From Balanoglossus misakiensis (lineage: Eukaryota > Hemichordata): a stretch of DNA of 64,000 nt. The position numbers and the translations under genes were made by a program. Below, in pieces: positions 54,273-63,598 of the stretch. Every line of letters starts with the position of its first letter. Within the stretch, counting starts at the first letter, position 1. The DNA is taken from positions 7,316,001-7,380,000 of the forward strand of contig CM082590.2 of the NCBI GenBank assembly GCA_040954595.2. The letters are read 5' to 3'. The notes under the pieces were generated by a model. That model was not told where the DNA came from. It did not search any database and saw only the letters and a program-made list of their open reading frames with translations.

Positions 54273-57200
54273 CTGAAACAGAAGAAATAAATATTTACGC
54301 TGGGTACAGAACTATGCAATTGATCCTGATGGGTCCGTCATAGCCTCTTTGCAAATGACCTGCCACTATTAAAGGGACAAAGTCTCTCTCTCACTGCCCC
54401 TTTTTCCATTAATTATGTTTGATACAAGACACCGTTTATGTTATTCTACATGTGGATATATAGTGAATCAATGTTCAACCACACACAACTTCCATCCCAT
54501 TTGTAGGATATGAGAGTAAAAATCCCGCCAAAATGAATAAATGGTAAACACCGATTATTCATTTTGGTGAGTTTTTCACTCTCGTGTCTACAAATGGGAT
54601 GGAAGTTATGTGTGGTTGAACGTTGATGCTCTATATATCCACATGTAGAATAACATAAACGAGTCTTGTATCAAACATAATGAATGGAAAAAGGGCAGCG
54701 AGAGAGAGACTTTGTCCCTTTAACAAATTTAATCAGAAAAAAATTCAATACATGTATTCTCTTCAACTTTACTCAACATATTTGCATACCAAGACAGTTG
54801 TGTACTCTTGTATAATTAAGAGAATCACTCTACGAGAATGGCAGTGAAAAGAAGAATATTTGCATTATTTTTCCATCCAATATTATTGTGTTCTATATAC
54901 ATGTATTTAGTTCTAACCCAGTTGGCTGCCTTTATAAACAGACTACTCCACTTCAAGTCTTGTATACACATGAGTTAAACCATTGTTCCAAATGTTCTAT
55001 AGCATATTCTGTAGATTTTGATGCTTCCAGAAAATTCAATAGGAAACGGGAACAAAACTGTGCAGAAATCTATAGACATCCATAGAAATTCTATAGAAAT
55101 TTGATAGACTTCTATAGATATCAGTAGAATATTTGTGACAAATTACTACTCACAAGAGCCATTCCATTGAGACCAGCAGTCCTATATTGTCAGTGGGTGT
55201 GCCAACTGCACTGCACACCGTTACTATGGAAACAAGACTGGCACTTGGAACAGCAGGCAGGCAAAGTCCCATTACCCAGGCAACAATGCTAAAAACCAAA
55301 AAAGGGGGGTTACGGCTTTAATTATGTTTGATGCAAGACACTTTATTTTTATGTCCACGTTTAGACCAATTTCAGCATTTTTAGTTGATGCAAAACAAAG
55401 AATTTATTTACTCTGGCCAAATTTCCATACTTACACCATTGTGATAACATGGCCAAAGTTCATGGACATGTTGGCCGTTTGTGACAGATAGAGGGCGCCA
55501 CTGATGATAAAGAGGGCTGACCCGTCACTCTTCATGGCCACGTTCATAGACACAACATAGTTTGTGATCTTCTTGTTGATCTTGTTATTTACTTCACAAC
55601 ATCGGAATATCGCTGGCATTGTAGCGGCACTATTACAAAGGAAGACAAAATCTTGCAAGTTAAATTCATTTGGGAAAGAAGTTCGGGTGATGCAACAGTG
55701 TACTGGGTACTACATTATCTTTCTCGTACTCTATGATAATAAGGTGAGTGTTTTTGCATATTTATTTACTTTTTAAGCACCGCCAATGAATTTCTCAACT
55801 GATGGAAAGGGATGGTCAAAATAGACTCGTTTCTATCCCAACAGAGGGCAACAGTCGTCTGTTCTAGAAGGACAAGTACAGTATCCACGACCATTTTTCT
55901 CATCTTAGCCATGTCATTGCGCATGACGCGACCAGTCGATTACACATGCGCAATGACGTGTTATGATGAGATGATCGTGGGATCGGGAGAGCAATTACAG
56001 CGCAGCGCCCTCTTTGGGCAAGGCACGAGTCTCTGAACAAAACATCAACGAGAGTGTAGGGTAAAAGTGTCTGACCGATTATTTAAAAATGTGTCTCACT
56101 TGGTTTTCGTGATCATGGACATGAGAATTGCGCGTGCGCATCTGGTGATGAAGATATACGGGTTCTTCCTGGTGAAGATGAAGTATATGGCCGACAGCGT
56201 GACGAATTCATGGATACACAACCCGATGATGACGTCAGCGCTGAACAGACCCAGCGACCTCCAGACTCCAATGAGATTTTCAACTTTCAACATCGATTTG
56301 CATATTAGGCTAGGTGTACCAATTGGTAAGAGCCTGTATGACAAGAAAGCAAAATATGCAAATATGTTGGAATGCAAGAAGTTCACGTCCCTAGTATGTA
56401 GTTATAGCTTTTACTTCTGCTCTCGGAGAAAAAATACTTGGTGAATTTCAACAGGAAAGTAAGCTTTAATATTATTCGAATTTGCCAATCACTAATCGTT
56501 TCACAGAGTGTCTTCAATACAGTGCACGTTTACTATATATACGTGCATATAACTATGATAGGACAGACCATTTTGCATTAATATTCAGTTATAGGATTAT
56601 GAGACGCTCTTTCTGATTGGGTACGTTGAAATATAGCTGAAACTTTTCATTATGAAAAGTCAAACATACCATAGGTAGAATGTCAGGATTTTTATGGAGA
56701 TGAGACGCAACGCGGACATAAACTGGAACATTGTACGCGTCGCCTCTTTCTCTATACACATGGCTATACCGAACACTGCTGAGAACACCAGCAATCCTGT
56801 GGAAAAGCCAAGACAAAGCAAAAATATTTTAGTGGAGTTACAGAAGTTCCAATCTGATTAAAATCAGATGTTTTAAAAAAAAAAAACACGTCGCCGTTCC
56901 CTACTTAATCAGATTGCAGAAGTTCCAAACTGGCGACAATATGCCTTGCAATGAATTATTATACACTGAAATCCACAAAAAAACACTCCCAGAAATGAGG
57001 AGATTTTGTTCTGTGGGGAGAACACGCAAGGTTTCATGGGAAATCGTGGACCGGAAGTGCGGAAATTGACCAGACGACGCTTATGCTCTAACACGGAAGA
57101 GGTCGATTTTTGCGTCAAAATACGAAGAGGCATATGGTTTTTAAATGAAACGACACCCAGTACCCGTTGATACGCTCACTGGTGAGTACCCCACGTATGT

Positions 57201-60200
57201 TTTTCGACTGAAATATTGTATATCGGAAAGATATTGTAGTTTTTCGTCTGCTTCCGTGGCGAGTGTTGGGTCCGCATGTTTTGCACTGCATGACCCTATC
57301 CCCTTGCGGACACGCGGAAAATCCGTTTATTTCGTGTTTACGGAAATATTTAGGTGAAAGACGTTTTTCTGAAGCGTCTATGTACCTCTGGTACAGACAG
57401 GGTTATCTTTGACATGCAAATAGCAAAATGAACGAACATTAGAGGTCAACTCAGGTCACTGTCAGGTCACGCTAAGGACAGGGTCAGGCTCGGGCTTTTG
57501 TAAACATGGAGGCGTCCATCTTGTTTATGATCACGTGGTCTTTGATTCATTATACAGTCAAATTTGTATAAAGTGGCCAGTCAAGGGACTTTGCTAAACT
57601 GGCCTTTATAGACAGGTGGTCTTTATAATTATAGACAGGTCAATTAATGCACATGTCAGTTGCACAGGGACTGTAACATAGTGGCCACTATATAGAGGTG
57701 GTCACTAACACAGGTTTGACTGTAATACTGTAATACACTTTATTTTCGCCAGTTGAAATTTTCGCGATATCGAGAGAGGCCACTGTTTCGCAAGTATTAA
57801 TTTTCGCGTTCTCTTATTTCATTCACTGCATCGTTATCTTCAAATAAAATTACGCGACTTTTTATTTTCACGCTATTTTGGCTCTCGCGTATTTCACGAA
57901 AATTTATTGCTCGCGAAAATAAAGTGTTTTACAGTATGCTGACCAGGTCTTTGGCCAAGTTCGGGACCTTGTACGTTCTCGTCGGGTTGTCTCATTGCGT
58001 CGTCTGGTCATTTTTCGCACTTCCGCGATTTCTCATGAAACCTGGCGCGTTCGCGAGATTCGCATTGGGTGTGTTAGAACTGCTATATTGGAAGGGACGC
58101 ACAGAGCAATGTTTTCAAACAAAACCGATCGTCTTTCTGTATGTCTGTCTGTCTGCCTGTCTGTCTGTTAAAGGCAACCACTGTCCGTCTGTGCGAAAAG
58201 AGACAAGTAGACATTGTAGACAGACAGACCAATGGATAGACAAACATACAAACAGACAAATAGCTAGCCACGGAGACATTGAGTAACTAACACTAAAAAG
58301 AGGACTCATATTATAATGTGCAAAGGGGAATACACTTTATAACCCTTCTGTTATTTTTTTTTGGCAACAGTGACGTACCAAGAAGATTTGTCCCACCGCC
58401 ATATTCCAGTGATTTAGACGAAACAGCGAAAACACTGGCCTGTGGTGGCGCTGTGACGTTTGTTGCTGTCAGATTTCCATCAACAACGTACGATCCACCA
58501 TTGCCACTTGGTGTTACGCTCTCATTGTTCCCGGCCAAAACAGCGCCATCAGTCGTTGGATAGATTTCTTCAAATTCATAAGAGGTAAAGATCTATACGC
58601 AAAACATTAATATTCATTGTTAGTTTACGTCAATTTGTGAGTTACCTATATTATGTAAATTGGAGGTGACTGTATACCTTTAAGCAATCATATGATGAAG
58701 GGAGGGACGGGACATCATTTTTGTACAGGCCTGTTTATCTCTCGTTCACTCTGTTCTTTAATGCATGTAAAAATGTAGCGACAATTTGTCTGTAAAATGA
58801 TTACCGTTTGTATACAGGCTTTCACCAGATTATTTGGAATCAGGTTTCTATGAAAAAATACAGAAAAGAAAACTTCATTAAATCAGTAATGTATTATAAC
58901 ACTTTGTAGATGACAAATATGTAGGGTTATGGAATAATGATTTTCGGGGACGTTGGTAGTTTTGTTAAATTCTGCCCTGGCCCATTGGAATTCTATGAGA
59001 ATTTTGCTGCTGGCAAGGGTGTATGTTTGGTGTGATTTACAGAATACCAGTGTTCTCCCCAGTGCAATCATTACATGTGCATGGTTGATGCCTCTTTATT
59101 TTTGACAAATATTCTTAATTGTTTCTTGGAGGTTTACCTCAGTAGGTCAGCTATGACGTCCTGTGTCTCGTAGTGCGCCGGCTTGAAATCCTCATTCTCA
59201 TTTCCGGTTCCGATTTTCCCCGGGTTAATGGCCAGTGTGAGAGCTGTGCCCACAATCACGGCAATGAACACAACTGATATCATGAAGGTGAAACTGATGG
59301 CGCTCATCTTTCCGTTGGTTTTCAGTTCAAGCGAGGATGTAGCTGTAATAATTGAAGTACCGGTATATGAGGCTGGATATACACATCAAGACCATGGGGC
59401 AGAACACTGTACTTAGGCCTATCTGTCTTTTGACGAGTCGAACAATTACAAGGTACGTCCTCATAATACCATAGTAAGTATCAAGCTAATGTAACTCACA
59501 AGTACAAACAGTGGTTAGACAGAACTGTAAAACACTTTATTTTCACGAGCAATAAATTTTTGCGAAATACGCGAGAGCCAAAATAGCGTGAAAATAAAAA
59601 GTCGCGTAATTTTTTTTGAAGATAACGATGCAGTGAATGAAATAAGAGAACGTGAAAATTAGTACTCGCGAAACAGTGGCCTCTCTCGATATCGCGAAAA
59701 TTTCAACTCGCGAGAATAAAGTGTTTTACAGTATTTCATGGATGTGCACTTCAATAGTTAAGTTTTCATGTCTCTTTCATGTAGTTAGCGAAAATCTAAA
59801 CACAGAGTGATATTTCAGGAGCAACATATCCAAATATCGCCCTCCCCGGTATACCGGTACATGCAATGTACACATAGTGTGTCTGCGAGATTCGAAAATA
59901 GGTCTGTTGGTGTTAAAGCTTACGGGAGAATCGTTTGATTTCTGGGGATGGGGGATTTGGGGAGGAAGAATTTTGGGCAGATGGTGCAGAGAAAAGAAAA
60001 CATTTCTTCAACAGCACCTTGAGGAAAAAGTGGGTTACGTTTGGCAATATAAAATTACTGAGACAGAGGCTGCAAAAATACTTATACCAAATTGCCCCCC
60101 CCCCCCCCCCCCCCCCGATCTCAAATGGTCCTCCCCTTAGCCGAAAGATCACAAGTCGCCATATTTACCTACGACGACACTGGATGTCAATAGCGGTATC

Positions 60201-61188
60201 ACCATGCAGTACAATCCGCGCATGAACAGCTCACCGGGCAATCCCAACCACATTATGACGTCATCAGATGGATTTAGAGGCTGCAAAACAACAATACAGT
60301 TTTGAGCATGGTTTGTTCAATCTTTTCTGATTCCATGAATATGGAACACACAATGAAATATTGTTCGGTGTTGACCTAAATGTTTGAGTGGTCCATCGGC
60401 TTATATACCTAGATAGTTGAACTGCAATACGCAAGAAATTTATACTAATTGTGTGAAGGGATTTTTATCAAGGTGTCTCCCCCTCTTCTCATGAGAATTA
60501 AAATATGTTTGTGTGTGACACAACCCAGCGTAGCATAGCACTGCACAGTACAGTGTAACACAACACAAAACCACACAACACAACGCCACAACATAATACA
60601 CCATATCACATCACACAACACAACACAACACAACGAGAAACAAAACACAGCCTCACAACACAACACAGCGCAACACAACAAAACAAAACGCAACAAAACA
60701 CATCACAGGCTCACAGCACAACACAGGGACTCTCTCTCGCTGCCCTTTTCCCATTAATTATGTTTGATACAAGACACTGTTTATGTTATTCTAGATGTGG
60801 TTATATAGTGAACGTTCAACCACACACAACTTCCATCCCACTTTTAGTGAAAAACTCGCTAAAATGATTAATCGGTGTTTACCATTTATTCATTTTGGCG
60901 AGATTTTTACTCTCATATCCTACAAAAGGGATGGAAGTTGTGTGTGGTCGAACGTTGATTCACTATATATCCACATGTAGAATAACATATTAAACGGTGT
61001 CTTGTATCAAATATAATTAATGGGAAAGGGGCAACGAGAGAGAGACTTTGTCCCTTTAACATTGTTCTTACCCTGAGGATAAAGACGAGCGCAAATCCAA
61101 CAACGACACCAATCATCGTCAATATAAAAAGTAGATTGTCCTTAACCACATTCTTCCAGCAATTTTTACTGCATTTCACTCGAGCCAT
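54077..61188 (-). CDS. SLC1A: SLC1-family (excitatory amino acid transporter-like) protein with altered ion sites
   Basis: Spliced on the minus strand from 61188-61072, 60280-60169, 59342-59138, 58847-58805, 58592-58379, 56796-56670, 56333-56100, 55629-55435, 55288-55154 and 54272-54077. The sum is 1578 nt, 525 codons plus TAA. SLC1 landmarks in order: TM1 (18-38), LPGELFMR at TM2 (52-59), TM3 from GKM (87), RNLIPNNLVKAC (145-156), a glycosylatable extracellular loop (160-230; sequons N182, N199, N204), LLGLLVFSAVFG at TM4c, TRKNPYIF before HP1, TM7 with SDGSAL (385-390), HP2, and TM8 with D462, R465 and N469. Usual family length is about 500-575. Oddities: HP1 SSSS is KTNA, NMDGT is KSDGS, the TM7 acidic residue is Ile392, and the TM8 Na1 aspartate is His473. 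The fold is clear; classical Na+-driven glutamate transport is doubtful. Confidence 0.95.
54373..54719. mobile_element. Foldback MITE family A, complete (SLC1 intron 9)
   Basis: AGGGACAAAGTC...GACTTTGTCCCT with TTAA at 54369-54372 and 54720-54723. Near-perfect arm pairing; the best reference copy in the window. Confidence 0.95.
55059..55130. repeat. CTATAGA-rich short tandem
   Basis: Irregular repeats of ATCTATAGACATCCATAGAA and TTCTATAGAAAT in SLC1 intron 9. Confidence 0.7.
55154..55288 (-). CDS. SLC1A: SLC1 exon 9 (HP2, start of TM8)
   Basis: Completes Val416, reads IVAWVMGLCLPAVPSASLVS, then AVGTPTDNIGLLVSMEWL, aligning without gaps to the HP2 region and SVGLPTDDITLIIAVDWFL. The HP2 tip SIGAAGIPQAG is GLCLPAVPSAS here, with an extra proline. 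Acceptor gtttttag, donor CTCTT|gtgagt. Confidence 0.93.
55435..55629 (-). CDS. SLC1A: SLC1 exon 8 (HP1 end, TM7)
   Basis: Reads AATMPAIFRCCEVNNKINKK, then ITNYVVSMNVAMKSDGSALF and MNFGHVITM. Matches EAAT SATLP...EENNGVDKRVTRFV through NFGQIITI. Donor is ATGGT|gtaagt, chosen over the overlapping ATG|gtgtaa because phase 2 is needed by the next exon. Confidence 0.94.
56100..56333 (-). CDS. SLC1A: SLC1 exon 7 (TM5-TM6, start of HP1)
   Basis: Completes Trp273, reads LLPIGTPSLICKSMLKVENL, then a TM6 segment with GLCIHEFVTLSAIYFIF and TRKNPYIFITRCARAIL. Equivalent to MWYAPVGI through TRKNPWVFI of EAATs. Acceptor tgtcatacag, donor ACCAA|gtgaga, phase 2 in and out. Ends inside HP1, where the serine run should be. 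Confidence 0.92.
56670..56796 (-). CDS. SLC1A: SLC1 exon 6 (TM4c-TM5)
   Basis: Completes Gly231 and reads LLVFSAVFGIAMCIEKEATR, then FMSALRLISIKILTFYL. This matches the GLVVFSMCFGFVIG and following EAAT segment. A different frame of the same bases is open too, but only phase 1 matches the family and both neighbours. Acceptor ttttccacag, donor CTATG|gtatgt. Confidence 0.92.
57001..57095 (+). repeat. Repeat L, inverted partner at 57993-58085 (SLC1 intron 5)
   Basis: AAGGTTTCATGGGAAATCG, GGAAGTGCGGAAA and TGACCAGACGACGC occur here and, reverse-complemented, about 1 kb away. Confidence 0.8.
57555..57722. mobile_element. MITE family C copy (SLC1 intron 5)
   Basis: TA|CAGTCAAATTTGTATAAAG to CACAGGTTTGACTG|TA, 168 bp with TA on both sides. 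Confidence 0.85.
57728..57934. mobile_element. CGCG-rich MITE family B (SLC1 intron 5)
   Basis: TA|CTGTAATACACTTTATTTTC to AATAAAGTGTTTTACAG|TA, inserted almost back to back with the family C copy. Confidence 0.9.
57993..58085 (-). repeat. Repeat L, inverted partner of 57001-57095
   Basis: Reverse complement reads CAGGTTTCATGAGAAATCG, GGAAGTGCGAAAAATGACCA. Confidence 0.8.
58134..58262. repeat. TCTG-type run with an inverted partner
   Basis: GTATGTCTGTCTGTCTGCCT and, about 75 nt on, GACAGACAGACC and AAACAGACAAATAG; the two can pair as a hairpin. Confidence 0.7.
58379..58592 (-). CDS. SLC1A: SLC1 exon 5 (extracellular loop)
   Basis: Starts IFTSYEFEEIYPTTDGAVLA and ends KSLEYGGGTNLL. It encodes the long hydrophilic loop between TM3 and TM4c, with three N-glycosylation sequons (NES, NLT, NVT). 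Acceptor gcgtatag, donor CTTG|gtacgt, phase 0 in and phase 1 out. The loop is poorly conserved, so the start relies on phase and the YEF similarity. Confidence 0.85.
58805..58847 (-). CDS. SLC1A: SLC1 exon 4
   Basis: A 43-nt exon completing Arg145 and reading NLIPNNLVKACIQT, clearly the R-N-x-x-P-x-N-L-V-x-A-C segment of EAATs. Acceptor tttcatag, donor ACG|gtaatc, phase 2 in and phase 0 out. Confidence 0.92.
59138..59342 (-). CDS. SLC1A: SLC1 exon 3 (TM3)
   Basis: Reads TSSLELKTNGKMSAISFTFM, then the hydrophobic TM3 ending NPGK and the stretch YETQDVIADLL. Aligned without gaps from GKM to NPG with EAATs, the YYMTTT sodium-site motif is FMISVV here. Acceptor attattacag, donor TGAG|gtaaac, phase 1 in and phase 2 out. 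Confidence 0.93.
59525..59731. mobile_element. CGCG-rich MITE family B (SLC1 intron 2)
   Basis: CTGTAAAACACTTTATTTTCA to AATAAAGTGTTTTACAG|TA; left target base pair is AA here rather than TA. Confidence 0.9.
59933..60136. mobile_element. MITE family G (PIF/Harbinger-like, SLC1 intron 2)
   Basis: CGGGAGAATCGTTTGATTTC...CAAATGGTCCTCCCC with TTA at 59930-59932 and 60137-60139. Includes a poly-C run of about 20 near 60097. Its right end is only ~30 nt from exon 2. Confidence 0.88.
60169..60280 (-). CDS. SLC1A: SLC1 exon 2 (TM2)
   Basis: Reads PLNPSDDVIMWLGLPGELFM, then RGLYCMVIPLLTSSVVV, matching the PGELLMRMLQMLVLPLIISS block of EAATs. Acceptor gttttgcag, donor GTAG|gtaaat, phase 0 in and phase 1 out. 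Confidence 0.93.
60511..60724. repeat. ACACA-rich low-complexity run (SLC1 intron 1)
   Basis: Irregular ACACAACACAACACA with AACAAAACAA variants, abutting a family A MITE. Confidence 0.9.
60725..61055. mobile_element. Foldback MITE family A (SLC1 intron 1)
   Basis: Left terminus AGGGACTCTCTCTCGC (small deletion), right GACTTTGTCCCT|TTAA at 61056-61059. The donor GT of exon 1 starts at 61071, so only 12 nt separate splice site and element. Confidence 0.92.
61072..61188 (-). CDS. SLC1A: SLC1 exon 1 (N-terminus, TM1)
   Basis: ATG at 61188 in a good start context (AAGATGG). Reads MARVKCSKNCWKNVVKDN then a hydrophobic TM1 ending FILR. Donor AGG|gtaaga, phase 0. A foldback MITE begins 13 nt into the intron. 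The cytoplasmic N-terminus is shorter than in human EAATs. Confidence 0.9.
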
Positions 61189-61680
61189 CTTGGACCTAGA
61201 ACGAAAATTATTTTTGATAAAAGTGCAATTTAGCAATGACGATAATCACGTGATATTACCTTCAAAATATCTCAATAATGCACCAGCAAGCTTTCAAACA
61301 CAGCTGTGCTTTAATAAAGATCTGATGTAAAGTGTCATGATTTTTTAATAGGCTGTCACTGTACATACAGGGCACTGTAAAAATTGTCAACAAGAGGCAT
61401 GCAAAATACATGCATTGTCATCGTAAATGGATTAAAGTACATATGCATGTACCATAAACACGATTGGAACTATTTTGGGATAATTGCACACCGAAAAAGA
61501 GGGTACAAAACAATTAGTGTCAGGTGTTGTACTTGTGGAGAATAGGGTATTTCTGTCATTGTTTGACCAAAACAAAAGAAAATGTAAAATGTGGTGAGTG
61601 TGTAGGCCACATGTACTAGCAGCTGTGCCATGAGTTTTACAGAGTACCGGTATATCGATCACCATGCAATTATTCCAACT

Positions 61681-61996
61681 TATATTATACCAGTATATTG
61701 ATGGTGTAAATCACGCTATTTGATTGGTCGAGACACGACACGTGGCCGTGATATATTAGCCATATACCACAGTCATATATCATAGTTAAAGAAAATGCCT
61801 TTTTAAAATGTTTTATGCAAAGTTTCAATATACTGGCATAATATAATAGCAATAAAACACCCCCAGCCATGGTATACCACTCGATTTTGACCAGTTCAAC
61901 TCCATATACGCACTCGCTATCGCTCGTGCGTATATGTCGTGAACTGGTCAAAATCTCGTGGTATACCATGGCTGGGGGTGTTTTATTGCTTAAATA
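61681..61996 (+). mobile_element. Hairpin repeat family D, copy 2
   Basis: 316 bp differing from 10198-10513 at only a handful of positions by eye (for example CACGTGG versus CACGTGA). Hairpin part is 61848-61990. Confidence 0.9.
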
Positions 61997-62020
61997 GTTC
62001 CAATCGTGTTCATACATGTA

Positions 62021-62118
62021 GCTCTGCATGGCAGGGCTGTGTACGTCTTACAGCGATGCCTTCCCACCACATGCATGGCCGTAAGACACGTACACAGCCC
62101 TGCCACGCAGAGCTATTA
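62021..62118. repeat. Hairpin of ~37-nt arms
   Basis: TAGCTCTGCATGGCAGGGCT and GTGTACGTCTTAC pair with GTAAGACACGTACACAGCCC and TGCCACGCAGAGCTA around a ~22-nt loop. Probably another miniature foldback element. Confidence 0.85.
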
Positions 62119-63382
62119 TACACATACCACTGCTCTAACCTACACGGTTCAACTTCAGTGGTTCACCTCAAACACGGTGACACGATAACACAATCAAGAA
62201 CCACGCCTCGAGAAGTGCCCGTATAGTGGGGGCCTGATCGTATATCACTAATAATTAAGTCACCAGCTACAAAGGATCTATTGTCTGGCGCCCCATAGAA
62301 ATGCCCTGGGCAATGTCGACGTCCTTATCTATCTGTACTATAGAAAGTGAATAATGTTTATCAATTCTAGATCTGTGCTTTTGTAGCCATGTTATGTAAC
62401 ACACACATCGATTCCCACAGTTGTCTATTTAAGACAAGAATTGTGTGTGGGAGTCTAGCGTGGTCTCACAATATTGGTGCATGGTAATATTACACAGAGA
62501 CTGGACTTGCTGCATGTATACGGTATAAACCGAATCATTTCTTAATTAAATACGTAGATTTAAGCAGATTTTATCGGGAGAAATCGGTCAGAAAGGTCCA
62601 GTCGCGTAAGTCACGTGATTGTCTACGCTGAGCGTAAAGTTTAATGTCCAACCCAAGCAAAGATTCGAAAAGTAGAAACAGTCACGCATGAATCAAGCGT
62701 CAGTAATGAGAAAATATTACACACGCAAAACACCAAGGGGCTGGTGAGTTTGTCCCAACCGTGACCAAAAAGCCATGTTAACTCACAGTCCGTGTATTAA
62801 TTGAGGGGAGTGTGGTTAATACTACGCCCATCCCTTCATGAACATGTTACGTGGCTGTGCAAGTTTACGGGACGTGCTTCGGATGGGAGGGGGAAGGGGG
62901 AGGGGGTTTGGAGTGGAGTGGAGCCCTAGAATTTACAGGTATGTGCACCCGGCTGACTTCTCAGAGATCAGTTTACAAATCCTCACTGTTTAGGTGTTTT
63001 CGTTCGTGAATAGACATTGTTGTACACAGCGACCTGTCATTCACTTGTCGTGGGGAAAACTGTACCTGGTTGACTCCAACCAGTATTTGCGTGTATCATA
63101 AGTATAAGAAACTTGGTGGTGTTCAAAATTGTCCTAAATATGGTCCATACATACCTGGCCTACTATTCTCGTCGTGGGAGCTAGTACGGTTACCGCTGTT
63201 CCGCTCAGCTAACTCGCAAAACACTGCTGGGTTTGGAGGCTGGTTATTCTATACGAACTGGGCCTAGGCACTTCAGTGAATGGTGGTGTCGATGGAATAC
63301 ACAATAGAACTTAGCATTTGAATGGTCCGGTTTTTCGGGTCGTCAATCCCTGGCTATAGTGACTCTCCCAATGCCCACAATA

Positions 63383-63598
63383 CTGTAGTGTAAAACACTT
63401 TATTTTCGCGAGCAATTAATTTTCGCCTAATACGCGAGAGCCAAAATAGCGTGAAAATAAAAAGTCGCGTAAATTGTTATTGAAGATAACGATGCAGTGA
63501 ATGAAATAAGAGAACGCGAAAATTAATACTCGCGAAACAATGGCCTCTCTCGATATCGCGAAAAATTTAACTCGCGAAAATAAAGTGTTTTATTACAG
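63383..63598. mobile_element. CGCG-rich MITE family B
   Basis: TA|CTGTAGTGTAAAACACTTTA to AAGTGTTTTATTACAG|TA; small insertions near both ends. Confidence 0.88.

Noticed and set aside
56589-56816. Minus-strand frame MSWLFHRIAGVLSS as the SLC1 exon 6 frame
   Set aside because: Same bases but the wrong frame; phase 1 gives the family sequence LLGLLVFSAVFG and agrees with both neighbouring exons.
57924-58286. 120-codon plus-strand frame in SLC1 intron 5
   Set aside because: Built from the end of a family B MITE, repeat L and a TCTG run; SLC1 exons 5 and 6 join across it in phase.
58311-58538. Extension of SLC1 exon 5 beyond the donor at 58378
   Set aside because: The continuing frame (PKKNNRRVIK) has no family match, and the gtacgt donor joins exon 6 in phase.
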